From Pezicula radicicola (taxonomy: Eukaryota; Ascomycota; Leotiomycetes; Helotiales; Dermateaceae), in contig PDUO01000001.1 in assembly GCA_003008705.1 (NCBI GenBank), positions 1,116,001 through 1,180,000 of the forward strand: a stretch of 64,000 nucleotides of DNA, in the 5' to 3' direction. Shown piece by piece: positions 11,345-23,151 of the stretch. The notes under the pieces were generated by a model. It had not been told where the DNA came from. It saw nothing but the letters and a program-made list of their open reading frames with translations, and made no database searches. The translations under genes and the position numbers were made by a program. Position 1 is the first letter of the stretch. Each line of letters starts with the position of its first letter.

Positions 11345-12298
11345 TATTTCAGAAGAGCACGCTGCGTTGCCTTTCTTGGGAGTGGATAAATGCAAGGCTC
11401 AACGTTCCTGACCAGTTCCGAGGAAACAGCTATTAGCACAGTACAGGAGCCCTTGTACCGACTTCCAAGAACGAGAGATCCAGTAAAGGAGGAAACTCTA
11501 GTGCTTTGCGGGGTAAACTAGGTTGAACGGCAACGGGGAGGTAGCTAGATTTGGGTGTGACACGATAGCTTCGAGGTGCTTGACTCGCTCCCTTAGACCC
11601 AAGAATGCTTGAAGCTGATCCTCGAGTTAATATGTCTGTTTCTGTGTCTTGTGATGCTTTTTCACCAATAAAGACGGACGACGATCTAAGGGGTTGTTAG
11701 AAAGGGAGTGCATAAAAGGAAACTATTTTTAAGATATAGTTCCGAGGACATACGAACCGTAAGTAAACTGTCAAAACAATCAATAGGGAAGTACTATTAT
11801 CAGTGTGCCTGTTCTCAGTTGGTCGGTTCTTTTTTTTGCATTTTTCTTGCGAAGATACAAGTAACTTTGGGCGTGCTGTATCAATTGGTCTACCCGTTGC
11901 CTATAACAGCCCCCCGCTCTTAGATTCCACCCCTCTATCTTGACCCTGAATCACTTCACTCACCACTCCACCACTTTTACCAGACAAATTCTGCCAGTCA
12001 TCATACCAATCCCTCACCTTTGAACACGCAGAGCTTGCAGCCGAACAGAACCAACAAGAGCTTCGATACCCAGCCAAGGCATTGACAATATCGCTGCACC
12101 GGGCAACGACTATTAGCCAGGGTCTAGCTTGAATTGTTTGGGCCCCGACACCTCAGTAGGAAACAAACTATTCGTCACATACAACGCAACACAACCTACA
12201 AATATTTCAATATTTCAAGTTCACTTCGTCTGGAAAACAAAGACACCACAACCAACTACTACACAATCTTGCACAATCAAAAAGCAACTCTAGCCAAG
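11345..12298. other. Divergent promoter region SFM1 / IGO1
   Basis: This 0.95 kb head-to-head intergenic stretch includes a CT-rich segment near 11920-12010 and then an A/C-rich leader before the IGO1 ATG. It probably carries a long IGO1 5' leader. No gene is seen. Confidence 0.5.
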
Positions 12299-12813
12299 AT
12301 GAACCCCCACCAGAAGAACAAGGTCGACGTTAGCGTAAGTCATACCCCTCCGCACAGCTGAACGCACACGCTCATGCAGTTGATGTCCAGTCCCTCTCAC
12401 CTGACGAGCAACGCCTCTTCCGCCTCTACGGCAAGCTCCCCTCCAAGGCCGACCATCTTTCAAAGCAACTCAAAGAGCGCAAATACTTTGATTCGGGTGA
12501 CTACGCTCTCTCGAAGGCCGGTAAGGCCAGCTCCGTCGACACCGGCAGCGTTGGCTCTCAGCACCCTCTCCCGGAGAATATCCCTCACCTCTCCTCCCCC
12601 GGTGTTGGCAACGCCAGTCAGGGCGGTAGCGGCAATAGCAACACCAATGGTACAAGCTTGGGTGGTACTCAGAGTGGAAGCCCAGTCAAGGAGAGTAGCT
12701 TCTTGAACCGAGAGACCAGTGTGGATGAGTTGGAGAAGGAGAACGCAGGCGACAGGGTCAAGGATAGTGTGAGCCCCCCACCAGCCCAGGAGGGAATTCC
12801 CATCAGAAGATAA
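12299..12813 (+). CDS. IGO1: Endosulfine-family protein Igo1 (PP2A-B55 inhibitor)
   Basis: ENSA/ARPP-19/Igo proteins become inhibitors of PP2A-B55 when a Greatwall/Rim15 kinase phosphorylates the serine of FDSGDY. In yeast this supports entry into quiescence and protects mRNAs. There are two exons, 12299-12334 (12 codons) and 12391-12813, giving 152 residues. Around residues 15-57 the endosulfine core reads SPDEQRLFRLYGKLPSKADH, then QLKERKYFDSGDYALSKAGK; the phospho-serine is about residue 47. The rest is a low-complexity Ser/Gly/Asn tail ending near SPPPAQEGIPIRR. The acceptor was chosen at GATGTCCAG|TCC because it alone keeps frame from the 12-codon first exon; a nearer TGCAG gives the wrong phase. 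It converges on ISU1. Confidence 0.93.
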
Positions 12814-13512
12814 CTGCAGTTCAAAAAGCAAACACTTGGGATGGCCTAAGGAGTTCTGTGGCTGCGATGGGTTTATGATTGATGGCAACGGCGTTTCTGG
12901 CTTTGAAAGGGATAGGGTCTGGATCTGGCTCTCTGTTTTGTACATGTTGTGTTTCTCTCCGACCTAGGACGCAAGCGTCATGCTACATGCTAGCAAAAAA
13001 AAAAGGAGCTGATTTTATGTCATGCCACGAATATGAATTGCGCTCTCTTCCCACTGCGTGAAAGTGAACTTATTTCTATCTAGAAAGGAGAGAAATGCAG
13101 CGGATACGGGTCAGGAAAGAGTACTGCTATTATCCAGCAATATGCAAGTTCTCAGGGATTACGTCACGAAGATACAATAGTGTTGTCACCTCATGAGAAA
13201 GGGATGGAATTCATGCTTGCAAGGCCCTGATCTGTATGCTGCTCAAATTCTTGATGATTATTTTTCACTGTGCTAAATTTGTACATATGAACTCCACTGA
13301 GTTTCATGTCAAGTCGTTAATCCTAACCTCCTTGATTGGGCCTAATGGTTTGGTGTAGAGAGTGTATCCCCATCAATACCAAGGTGATATACAGGCCAAG
13401 AGAGTGGAATTTCTTGCACATTTTCCCGTGTGCAAGACCGCGAACAGTTCTCCGTTAAAACTGAATTTCAGACCCAAACCCCCAAACTCCGATTCTACAG
13501 TGCACACAGTCC
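12814..13512. other. Convergent 3' flanks of IGO1 and ISU1
   Basis: This 0.7 kb tail-to-tail spacer has A-runs near 12995-13005 and AT-rich words that fit 3' UTRs. No gene is seen. Confidence 0.55.
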
Positions 13513-14182
13513 TTACGCAGTAGCGGTCTGAGAAGACGCAGGCTCCATGACCGTCTCGACATCAATTTTAGGCATGCTGGCGCCCGTACCTCCTAAGTTT
13601 GTCGATTGTGCCTTGGGGTTTTTGGTGTAATAGTTTGAGATGGCGGACTTGATTGCGTCTTCGGCAAGCATAGAGCAATGAACTGCCAGTGAAGGTTAGC
13701 AGACGTACATTAGAAATATGTCTTATATGGAAGTACATACGTTTGACTGGTGGCAAGCAAAGCTCTTTTGCAATCTCCGTATTCCGTACTCGGCCGGCCT
13801 CTTCCAAAGTCATTCCCCGCACCAACTCGGTCAAGTATGAAGAAGAAGCTATCGCGGAACCACAGCCAAAAGTCTTGAACTTGACATCCGAGATGGTATT
13901 GTTTGATGGGTCCACGCGGATCTGGAGCTTCATCACATCGCCGCATGCTGGGGCACCAACAAGTCCAGTTCCGACATCGGTATCGGTCTTAGACATACTT
14001 CCAACATTTCGTGGGCGAGAGTAGTGATCGAGGACTTTCTCATGGTACTGCCGTCGACCTACCACAGCAGTACTTGATGTAATTGAAACTGGTGCTGATG
14101 CTGGTCTTGTGGCGGATCGAGCTGTGGCCGAGAGAGTCCTGCTTGCTGCGCGAGGCGCTGTTAAGAGAGCTCGGCGGAACAT
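13513..14182 (-). CDS. ISU1: Mitochondrial iron-sulfur cluster scaffold Isu1/ISCU
   Basis: Isu1 is the scaffold on which Nfs1, ferredoxin and frataxin build [2Fe-2S] clusters in the matrix. The exons are 14182-13741 and 13682-13513, giving 203 residues. Residues 1-45 form an Arg/Ala/Ser-rich presequence without acids (MFRRALLTAPRAASRTLSAT), ending before YHEKVLDHYSRPRNVGSM. The three conserved cysteines are present: GAPACGDVMKLQI, KTFGCGSAIASSS and LHCSMLAEDAIKSAI. The assembly/chaperone motif LPPVK sits directly at the splice, where intron 1 divides the Leu codon before HCSML. The C-terminal tail (residues beyond about 180) is Ala/Thr/Ser-rich. The gene shares a 407-bp divergent promoter region with UBP14. 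Confidence 0.96.
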
Positions 14183-14589
14183 TTTAATGTTGGATTTCGG
14201 GAGGGAGCGGAATTAGTGAAAATACGTGATGGCTGTAGATCAAATAGGATGATGGATTGCAGGTGTTGGAATGGATCGATTGTTCAATATTTTAGAGAGC
14301 TGTGGTGTTGGATTTGATGAAGTTGCGATTGAGACTTCTCATTCTTTCTCCTTCGCCTTCGCCCTTGTCTTTATCAGATCTTCTTGCCTTAGCCTTCTTC
14401 TTACCTAATCTGACGTATCCAATCATTCATTCATAGGTCACGGGACTGACGCGTTTGCCCCTCGGCCCAATAATGCCCCTCTAGTGGTCATAACGAGTGT
14501 AACAGCAACAGAAGAATCCTCAATAATCACACCCACAAAACTCAAGAACTGGTGGAAAGAAGAGAGGAAACTTCTTCATCAAAGTCACA
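14183..14589. other. Divergent promoter region ISU1 / UBP14
   Basis: This compact 407-bp head-to-head promoter region includes a pyrimidine-rich TTCTCCTTCGCCTTCGCCC block near 14345-14370 on the + strand. No further motif is assigned. Confidence 0.5.
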
Positions 14590-17231
14590 ATGTCTTGCAA
14601 GCACGTTGAGGCTCCCGGTAAGCTAAGACCCATCGATCCTGAGATTTATGCTCTTAATCTCAAGGCAGGCTCTCTCGTATGGATATAGAGGCCCCTTCCA
14701 CTTCCTACGCCACGTTGCTTCCTATTAGTTGAGCATCAACTAATATATATGATCGGCAGAGTTACGTCCGCCAGGATCAAACCAGGCCGTGTATCGGGAA
14801 GATTGTACGCAATGCTTCGATTCCATAGTAAGTACATGGATCTTAATCTGCACCTTGGAGGCTCTTGCTTTCTCTCACTTATCGCTCGTCGCGCTCAACG
14901 CTAATCCTTTGCCTAGGATGATCCCACAGGTCTGGATGTGTGTCTCTACTGCTACAATGGTGGATGTACAGGCGATCGCAAGCATGCAGCACTTCACTCT
15001 ACTATGAGAAATCACCCTCTCGTTTTAAATATTCGAAGGACGAGGAAGGTTGTGGTTCGAGATGAGCCTCCACAGAAAATCTCCAAGTTGGCAATCGCTG
15101 CCGAAACCGAAGCAGATCGATACGATACGCAGACTACTATTCGTTGCTACGAGTGCCAGGTCGACAGCGTAGACAAGTCGGCTGGAAAGCTTCCTGCAAT
15201 CGTGGATGCTGTCATGAAGGCAAACACTTTCTCTCGGCAAGAAGAAGTCAAAGCTTGGGAACAAGAATTTACGACCTGCGAGCATATCTTAACGCTTCAG
15301 CAAGAAGACGCAAGGCAAATTCAATCCCAAGATTTGGGTCACTGCTCGATGTGCGACTTGCAAGAGAACCTCTGGCTATGTCTACAGTGTGGTAATTTGG
15401 GATGCGGCCGTCAGCAGCATGGAGGTGTTCGTGGCAACTCACATGGCTTGGCTCATAAGCAAGCTAGTGGACATGGTGTCGCTGTCAAATTGGGCTCGAT
15501 CACACCCGAAGGCACCGCTGACATTTATTGCTACCACTGCGATGAAGAGCGGATCGATGAGGATCTTGGTAAGCATCTTGCTCACTGGGGCATCATGCTA
15601 GCAGAGCGACAAAAGACTGAGAAGAGTCTCATGGAAATGCAAGTTGAGCAAAACTTGCGCTGGGAATTCTCTATGACAGATGAAGATGGTCATGAATTGA
15701 AGAAGCTTTTCGGAGCAGGATTCACAGGCTTGAAGAACCTAGGCAATAGTTGCTACCTTGCTAGTACTTTGCAATGTCTCTTCTCGCTACCTCAGTTTCG
15801 GGAACGATATTACCTACCCACCTCTGAACTGCCAGCCACTATTGATCCTGCAGGAGATCTTGAGACGCAACTGAGAAAGTTGGCGGATGGGCTACTGTCC
15901 GGTCGCTATTCTCTCCCAGACTCAACTCTCACATCTTCCGGGACCTCTGCCGACGTGGCTTACCAAAAGGGCCTCCCACCCGCAATGTTGAAGTATCTAA
16001 TAGGTCGTGGACATCCTGAGTTCTCCACTATGCGTCAACAAGATGCGTTCGAGTTTCTTCTCCATGTCTTCAAGCTCGTTACACGTTCACAACATGCGGC
16101 ACCTTTACGAGATCCAACCGCGGCCTTTCGTTTTGTTATGGAGCAGCGCCTGCAGTGTTTAAGCTGCAAGAAAGTTCGTTACCGCACTGATGAACAAGAC
16201 AATGTTTCAATTCCGGTGCCCATCCGAAAGCAGGCTCCATCTTCAACTGAGGCGGAACCTAATAAAGCAGATGAGTACGAATCTGTATCTCTGAAAGAGT
16301 GCTTGGACAGTTTCACCTCGGAAGAGATCGTAGAACTTACTTGCTCAGCATGTGGCAGTAAGGGTGGCTTCTCAAAACGATCACTCTTCAAGACGCTCCC
16401 GGAAGTCCTCGCTGTGAATGCCCGGCGGTTTGTGCTCATAAATTGGGTTCCCACCAAGGTGGATGTAGCAGTTGTCGTTGGTGACGAACCATTCCTACTA
16501 GATTCTTATAAATCCCATGGGCAGCAACCTTCTGAAGAGTTGCTTCCTGAGGAAGCCGATACGGCCTCACCATCATTTTCAGCAAACCCTGACGCTCTCC
16601 AACAACTAGAAGGCATGGGGTTCCCCCTTAATCGTTGCGAAAAGGCCCTACATGCGACTGGCAACTCTGATGCAAATGCAGCAATGGAGTGGCTGTTTGC
16701 GCATATGGACGATGCTGATATTGATGCTCCCCTGGATCTTGGTGGTGGCCAAGCAGCAGCATCTGGTGCTGCTGACCCCGAAAAGATCGAAATGCTTGGT
16801 GCAATGGGATTCGGTTCCCCACAGGCACGAAAGGCACTCAAAGAAACTGGTGGTGATGTGGAACGAGCTGTTGAATGGCTTTTCAGTCATCCAGACGAGC
16901 AAGGAGATTTTGAAGAAGATACCCCTGTTGCAAGTGAGAATGATACTAAAGCTGTACCCGGCAGTGGTGACCTGCCCGCGAAGTTCCAGCTGCAATCTAT
17001 CATCTGCCACAAAGGGGGTAGTATTCATGCTGGGTGAGTTTGCTGGAACCCCACTCTTACTTTTGACATGCTGATATCACTGGCAGGCACTACGTAGCGT
17101 TTATCCGTAAAGAGATCCCCGAGGAAAAATCGACATCTTGGGTGCTTTTCAATGACGAGAAAGTTGTCAAGGCGGTTGATGTTGAGGAAATGAAGAAGTT
17201 TGCATATGTGTATTTCTTCCAGCGTCTTTAA
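14590..17231 (+). CDS. UBP14: Ubiquitin C-terminal hydrolase Ubp14/USP5 (isopeptidase T)
   Basis: USP5/Ubp14 disassembles free polyubiquitin chains in the cytosol, recognising the free C-terminal Gly-Gly through its ZnF-UBP domain. The exons are 14590-14617, 14760-14827, 14917-17033 and 17087-17231, giving 785 residues, the family length. In order there is an N-terminal cryptic zinc-finger region (CTQCFDSI joined to DVCLYCYNGG), then the ZnF-UBP (CSMCDLQENLWLCLQCGNLG, then HGLAHKQASGHGVAVKLGS). The catalytic Cys box is GLKNLGNSCYLASTLQCLF. Two UBA domains are inserted between the catalytic halves (LEGMGFPLNRCEKALHATGN and LGAMGFGSPQARKALKETGG). The His box SIHAGHYVAFIRKEIP spans the last intron. 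All catalytic elements are intact. Confidence 0.96.
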
Positions 17232-17867
17232 AGAAAAGCATCAAGAGCAATCAATGGTAAGACACGAGGCGTTGTGGGGTCTTATTTCAAAAGCGAAGGG
17301 CCCAGGAATGATTATTCTGATGACATTAGACATAAGAGTGAATTACATCAATTACTTCGGTTTGTAGGACGCGCTAGACATATTATCAATATGTGCTGAA
17401 TCCACCAGTTATCAAGGGGCCGTTCTAAGTGTAAGCACTGTAATGGACGCTTTAGAAAGATGGCAAGCTACACTCTACTAGCAGAGCAGACCTTCATAAT
17501 CTTTCCAAGAACCTATTCTGCGGTATGCGCCAGTAATACAGAGACTCCAAGAGTAAACGAACATAGGCAGCTATCTATCTCTGTTCTAACACTAGGAAGA
17601 ATTTCACTCCTTTCACACTGCTACAGAAACATAAGAGTTGATAGCCAACATTTAGTTCTTTATCAAATATCATTTCTTGAAAGTAGGCATACAATCTAAT
17701 ACCTAACTTACGTGAGTGTTAGATTCAAGATTGAGTCGGCTACTGAGAACAAGTAAATGACTTAAGTGGGTTACTATGCTCTTGTGTGATCATTATGCTC
17801 TTAGGTATGGTTATGTAGCATTGATTGTCTGCATTTTATGGAATAAATTCTAGTATCTCTTAGATTT
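17232..17867. other. Convergent 3' flanks of UBP14 and RFT1
   Basis: This 0.64 kb tail-to-tail spacer is AT-rich. No gene, repeat or RNA is recognised. Confidence 0.55.
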
Positions 17868-19693
17868 CTACTTCTGCCCTCTCATTGCACTGTAGGTTTG
17901 TAGTAGAAATTTCCGCTCGCTGATGGCACTGTATCTATCATATTAGAAAGTGTCCCGAGGTGTAAGTAGTAGTAAATAAAACTTACAGCAGAATCATAAA
18001 CACAATTGACGCTGATCCAACTTTCAAAATGTCTGAGAAGCCACCATTGAAAGTGGATTCCAGCTGACTGAGTACTGCGGCTGTACCAACTCCAGCTGCA
18101 ATACTCATAACCCGAGGGAGGAGACCAGTAATGGAGAAAATAGAACCATGGCGCTTAAAATATGACTTTACAAACTTCGTGCTCCATAATATCCGTAAGG
18201 CCATGTTCAGCGTATTAGCCCAAACAAGTCCATCTGCTCCTTGGTCTAATACTCGAAGGAAGACATAACTTGCGCCAATAAAGCCGGCTGAGAATGTAAA
18301 CATCCACAAAGACTGCCGATAGACTTGTGATTTGCTTGCAACCGATGACACAAATGCTTCTGTGACCCCATTGATTGCGAGAAACGGAATGTAGTAGCAG
18401 TAGATGGCAAGAACGTGTCCAGCCCCAGCACTCGTCCACTTAGACCCTGCTACAAGTTTCAGGAGCAGTGGTGCAAGTGTTGGTCCAACCGCGAGGATAC
18501 AAATGGAGACCAAGTTATAGGTCCGTAGTATTAATTGCAAATTGCTGTTGGCTTTGGTGACATTGGTGTTTGAAGGCTTGCCGTCAACCGAGGAAAGCAG
18601 TTGTCCAAAATAATTGCGACTGCTTTCTTCAATTGGTTGCAGAATCAATCGGGCAACAAGACCACCGTAATTGCTGGCAAGAGCATATATCCCTTGAGCT
18701 CGCTGCGATGCTAGAAAGCCGATGAGAAAAGTATCGCCTTGGGTCAGAATGTGCTTGAGGAATGACTGGGCGAACAAGCTGACACCGAGTGACAGTAGTG
18801 GACGGGAGAAGTACGACATGAAGTATGATACAGTACTATTAGTGTTGGTTAGTAGGGTTATGATAGCTAATAGTCATAGCAGTCCCGTACCTTGAATATA
18901 TCCGACATGGCCACAAGAAAAATCCGCCGAGGGACGAGATGCTTGACACGGCCCAGAAATATACCAAAGTCAAGGATACTGCATATACTCCCTGGCCGAG
19001 TGCAAATGGAAGGACTCCGATGTTTCGTCCATTGCGAGCAGCCCAGATGGCAGAACCACAGGTCACAAGACATCTCAGGACTGTAGCAGAGCCCTCAGCC
19101 ATGGCCCTTATCTTGAATCTGGATTTCTGTTGAACAACAACAAAGCAAGGCTCAGCCAAGAGCTCCAGCCACGCTGCTACGCCGTACATCTTCAAGGCTT
19201 CCCGAAAGTATGGCATTTTCAAATTACCAGGGTCTTGCCCAATAGTTGACAAGTACATGGCTCCAAGAAGAAGGGCGAAAATGGCCCCAAGGAAGATAGA
19301 GAGGTAGGCAAGGTTCACAACGGTCTGGGTCTTTCCAGCTGCTGTCCTACCATCAACATGACCCTTTGGCACCGTAGTGGTGCTCTTTGAATGCGTCTTG
19401 TCATCATCATGTGCTGAATCAGTTTGGCGTTGAATTGCAACGCGTAGACTCTCTCGGGCGAAGGAAAGCACCAAAATGGAGTAGACTTCGAGTTGCGTTG
19501 AGACAGCCAGCAATTCAGGTGAAAGGTAGCGCAACAGAAGATTGTTGACGAAGAAAGTGAGAAAGCGAGAGACAAACTGCAGGGCAATCAAATATGAAGC
19601 GCCAAGCGCAGATGCGGATGCCGAGGTCGAGGCGGCGATGGGAGCTTCATGGGTATAATCTGCTGCTGGATTTGAAGGAGGAGGAGAAGGCAT
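17868..19693 (-). CDS. RFT1: Rft1, ER membrane protein of dolichol-linked oligosaccharide assembly
   Basis: Rft1 is a multispan ER protein needed for the lumenal stage of lipid-linked oligosaccharide synthesis. It was long proposed to be the Man5GlcNAc2-PP-dolichol flippase, a role that is disputed. The exons are 19693-18891, 18835-17987 and 17928-17868, giving 570 residues in frame. Characteristic words include SYLIALQFVSRFLTFFVNNL, LLRYLSPELLAVSTQLE, FARESLRVAIQRQ, SFLKHILTQGDTFLIGFLAS and QGIYALASNYGGLVARLILQ. Many hydrophobic spans run through the length. The last 20-residue exon matters: without it the frame stops at MILL, but splicing through GTAAGT...GATACAG adds SERKFLLQTYSAMRGQK, the expected C-terminal ER..FL pattern. 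The protein diverges from DUG1. Confidence 0.93.
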
Positions 19694-20245
19694 TGATAGC
19701 TAACGGCACTAGTTGTGTGATGTGATGGATGCAAACGCTGTACAAGACAGTAGGAGGTAGGCCGGGTATGTGAAAGTGGAAGTATCCAGGAAACCCCCTT
19801 TTTTAGGTCCAACTTTGTAAAGGAATCCTTGTTGCTAGGTAAGGACACTGTAGACACTTAGTTGTTCTAACAGAATAATTACAGTAGCGAGCCTTTTCGG
19901 CGATATTCGGGCCTAATTAATCCATTTACTGTACATAGTTTCAGCCTAAGAAAGTGATATATTTGAAATGGAGTGATGAATGTGTCGTGGTAGGTAAATT
20001 GAAGCTAGAGCTATGATAACCTATATTTTTATTATATCTTCATCTCGATTTTCTACCTATCATACCAAGATGGTTAGTTAATTTACCTACCTTATGATAC
20101 TAACAAAGTACAGTCCAGGCATGCCATGATGCTTACTAAGCGGCCTTTTTCAGTGGCTCTCACGTTGCGCCGACGCGCTTCCTCCCTAGTACGAATACGG
20201 CATGTAGCTCTTGTACCCCACGTCCAGGTGCAGAGTTAACTCAGA
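19694..20245. other. Divergent region RFT1 / DUG1 with a small inverted-repeat element
   Basis: This 552-bp head-to-head intergenic region is AT-rich in the middle. It contains the short inverted-repeat structure at 19989-20091, described separately. The DUG1-proximal side is richer in GC. Confidence 0.55.
19989..20091. repeat. Small inverted-repeat element, 103 bp
   Basis: The left arm GGTAGGTAAATT (19989-20000) is matched by its reverse complement AATTTACCTACC (20080-20091). Between them is AT-rich sequence with a second imperfect pair of words (CTATGATAACCT and ACCTATCATACC). No clear target-site duplication is visible. It may be a MITE fragment or a promoter hairpin. Confidence 0.5.
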
Positions 20246-21978
20246 ATGTCCCGCACTTTGACTCCCAGTCTCACCAGCCTCACAAATCTATCAAAGTTGC
20301 GTCTGCCAGCTTCACTCGTCTCTTCACGTTCCTCTCCCACATTCAATTCTCGTCTTTCTACATCTTACGTCCACACAAACCTCTCATTCACTGCACCATC
20401 CTCTCACTACCACTACCACTACAAACACCTGCCCCGCCAGTCTTCTCGTCCATATCTCACCGACGCCATTCGCTCCCACCAAGCACAAAAGATGGCCCCA
20501 CAACTTGACGGCTATTTCAAACAAGTAGACGACCTCTCGGACCACTTTATCGAACGCTTGCGCAAGGCTGTTGCCATCCCATCTATCTCTGCCGACGAAG
20601 AACGCCGCCCTGATGTGGTCCGCATGGGTGAATTTCTTGCCAATGAGCTCGCAGCACTCGGTGCGGAAGTAGAGAAGAGACCCCTTGGTAAACAACCTGG
20701 CAAGGAAAATTTAGAACTCCCGCCCGTCGTCATTGCAAGATATGGTAACGACAAGAAGAAGCGCACCATCTTGGTCTATGGTCACTATGATGTCCAGCCA
20801 GCGGGGAAGGAAGATGGATGGGCAACCGAGCCCTTTGATTTGACCATTGATGATAAAGGACGCATGTACGGCCGAGGAAGCACAGATGACAAAGGCCCAG
20901 TACTCGGTTGGTTAAACGCAATCGAGGCTCACCAGAAAGCCGGTGTGGATTTTCCGGTCAATCTCTTGATGTGCTTCGAGGGGATGGAGGAATATGGCTC
21001 GGAAGGCTTGGACGACTTCATCAACGCCGAAGCCAAGAAGTTCTTTGCCGATGCTGATGCAGTCTGTATATCCGACAACTACTGGCTTGGTACGGAAAAG
21101 CCGTGCCTCACGTACGGTCTCCGGGGCTGCAGTTATTACTCGGTCGAAATATCCGGTCCGGGACAAGATCTCCACAGTGGTGTCTTTGGTGGTACTGCTC
21201 AGGAGCCTATGACTGATCTTGTTCGAGTCTTGGCCAGTCTGGTTGATACCGATGGCAAGATTCAGATTCCGGGCCTGGCGGAACTCGTCGCACCTCTCAC
21301 CGATGAAGAGAAGTCCTTGTATGGTGACATTGCCTTTACTATGGACAATCTTTACGAGTCTCTTGGCAGCCAGACTTCCATTCATCCTGACAAGGAACGC
21401 ACACTCATGGCCCGCTGGCGATATCCTTCATTATCAGTCCATGGTGTTGAGGGTGCTTTCTCACAACCTGGTGCAAAGACAGTCATCCCGGCCAAGGTCA
21501 TTGGAAAATTCTCTATCCGAACTGTGCCGAACATGGAGCCCGAGGACGTCGACCGCTTGGTTTTCAAGTATGTTGACGAGCAGTTCAAGAAGTTGAAGAG
21601 CAAGAACACCATGAACTGTACCCTGCAACATGCTGGCAAGTGGTGGGTGGCGAGCCCCAAACACTGGAACTTTTCGGCAGCTGGAAAGGCTGTTGAACGT
21701 GTCTGGGGTGTAAAGCCGGATTTAACACGAGAGGGTGGCAGGTTTGTTTTTTGATACCTCAGCAGATACCAACTCCGGCTAACGTTAGTGATAGTATCCC
21801 TGTGACGCTAACATTTGAGCAAGCAACGGGTAAGAATGTTCTTCTTCTCCCAATGGGTAGCTCTACAGATGCTGCTCACTCAATCAATGAGAAGTTGGAC
21901 AAGAAGAACTACATCGAAGGCATTAAGTTGCTGGGAGCTTACTTGCACTACGTCGCAGAAGAACCAATGGTCAACTAA
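20246..21978 (+). CDS. DUG1: Cys-Gly metallodipeptidase Dug1 (M20 family), with N-terminal extension
   Basis: Dug1 is a di-zinc/manganese dipeptidase that splits Cys-Gly during glutathione breakdown. The exons are 20246-21741 and 21789-21978, giving 561 residues from the first ATG. M20 metal and catalytic words are all present: [66 protein letters not shown] and [12 protein letters not shown] second in-frame ATG at 20492 ([14 protein letters not shown]) is where homology with the roughly 480-residue yeast enzyme should begin. The 82 residues before it are Ser/Thr/Arg/His-rich, almost free of acids, and look like a mitochondrial presequence (for example [20 protein letters not shown]). Two start codons could therefore give mitochondrial and cytosolic forms, which is inference. 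The intron uses a GTTTGT donor. Confidence 0.93.
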
Positions 21979-23000
21979 ACTACTAGCTTCAACACCAAAT
22001 GCTAAAATGATAAAACATAATAAGTCATACCATTAACTCTCATGTCTAATGTGACTAGAATTATCATTCTGAAACCCTCTGTATACCTGCAGTAGTACGG
22101 AAGGAGTAAAATTCTTCTAATACTACTACTGAAACTCAACTTGTTATACTCCTCTTAGAATCTTTGAGTTAATCGCGAACACGGCTGAATATGTTCTTGA
22201 TAGATCAACCAGTCTACCACTACTAGTAGAACTATCACTTCCCTTGTATATTGGCCAACGCTTAGGCCACAGGGACGTGCAATAAGGTATCGATCAAACA
22301 GAGCAGTTCTAGCAAATAAACTTCCTGTATTTGCCTCTGAGACGCGTTAGGCAATTGTAGGCGAGCAGAGTGCCAAACCCTTGCCCACATAGCCAATATA
22401 CAAGGGACGGGATACTTTGCAGATTCTCTCATGCATCTATTGTAGTGCCTGGAGTTAGCATAACTCTTGAAATCGAAGTTGTATCAGCAGGAAGATTCTA
22501 ATGTTAATACCCTAAAGATATCTGTTTAACTGTATTCCCTGCTAAGTTTACACACGGCTTCGACTATTGTTATATAAAATGGTGATTTTCTGGTGCTCAA
22601 TTGCGTTGACATCCATGCTTGGTAGACTGTCAAACTTCATCTTAACAATGGACCTATGAACAAGAGTTCAAGTAGGACCTTGCACACTTGATAATGTGAG
22701 CTGCAATTTTTTTTTCTCTTTTGTCAACCGAGTTATCCGGCTAGTCCACGATTTCATTCTAGCAGCCACTGTACTCGCAGTGCCTACCTATTGCACATCC
22801 CCTTCTAAGCACTCCCACCCTCTTAAAGGTAAAAATAGAGACTTAGACCGGCTTTCTAGGTATCCAGCTTGTGCCCACACCTGTTAGTTTTTCTGGTTGC
22901 ACAATACTGAATGGCTACGGGGAAGCAGCATGTGGTAGCAAAGTGGTGTGGTATTCAAATATGTCTATTTAAAGAGGGGCGGCCACACAACCTACCGTAC

Positions 23001-23151
23001 GAATTGGTTTATAAGGGATCATTTTAATTAGGATAAGTGAGTTATCCAAACCAAGTGCGTTACCCAAGTACCTAAATCAACTGAGTTAACCAAATCCATT
23101 TCTTATGTCTGAATAAATAACTATTCGAAATGATCTCTTATAAACCAATTC
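23001..23151. mobile_element. MITE copy 1 (about 151 bp, terminal inverted repeats, internal 18-mers)
   Basis: The left end GAATTGGTTTATAAGGGATC is mirrored at the right end by GATCTCTTATAAACCAATTC, with the match continuing into ATTT/AAAT, so the arms are about 24 bp with one mismatch. The flanks read TA on the left (after CCG) and TA after one base on the right, compatible with a Tc1/mariner-type TA duplication if the ends are CGAATTGG/CCAATTCT. Inside are direct repeats AGTGAGTTATCCAAACCA (23036-23053) and ACTGAGTTAACCAAATCC (23080-23097), with a 26-bp variant between. There is no coding capacity. A second copy lies at 34070-34202 in the opposite internal orientation. Confidence 0.8.

Noticed and set aside
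13568..13740. Reading straight through the ISU1 intron
   Set aside because: The unspliced frame loses the third cluster-ligand Cys (LHCSML). Splicing restores it and the normal C-terminus.
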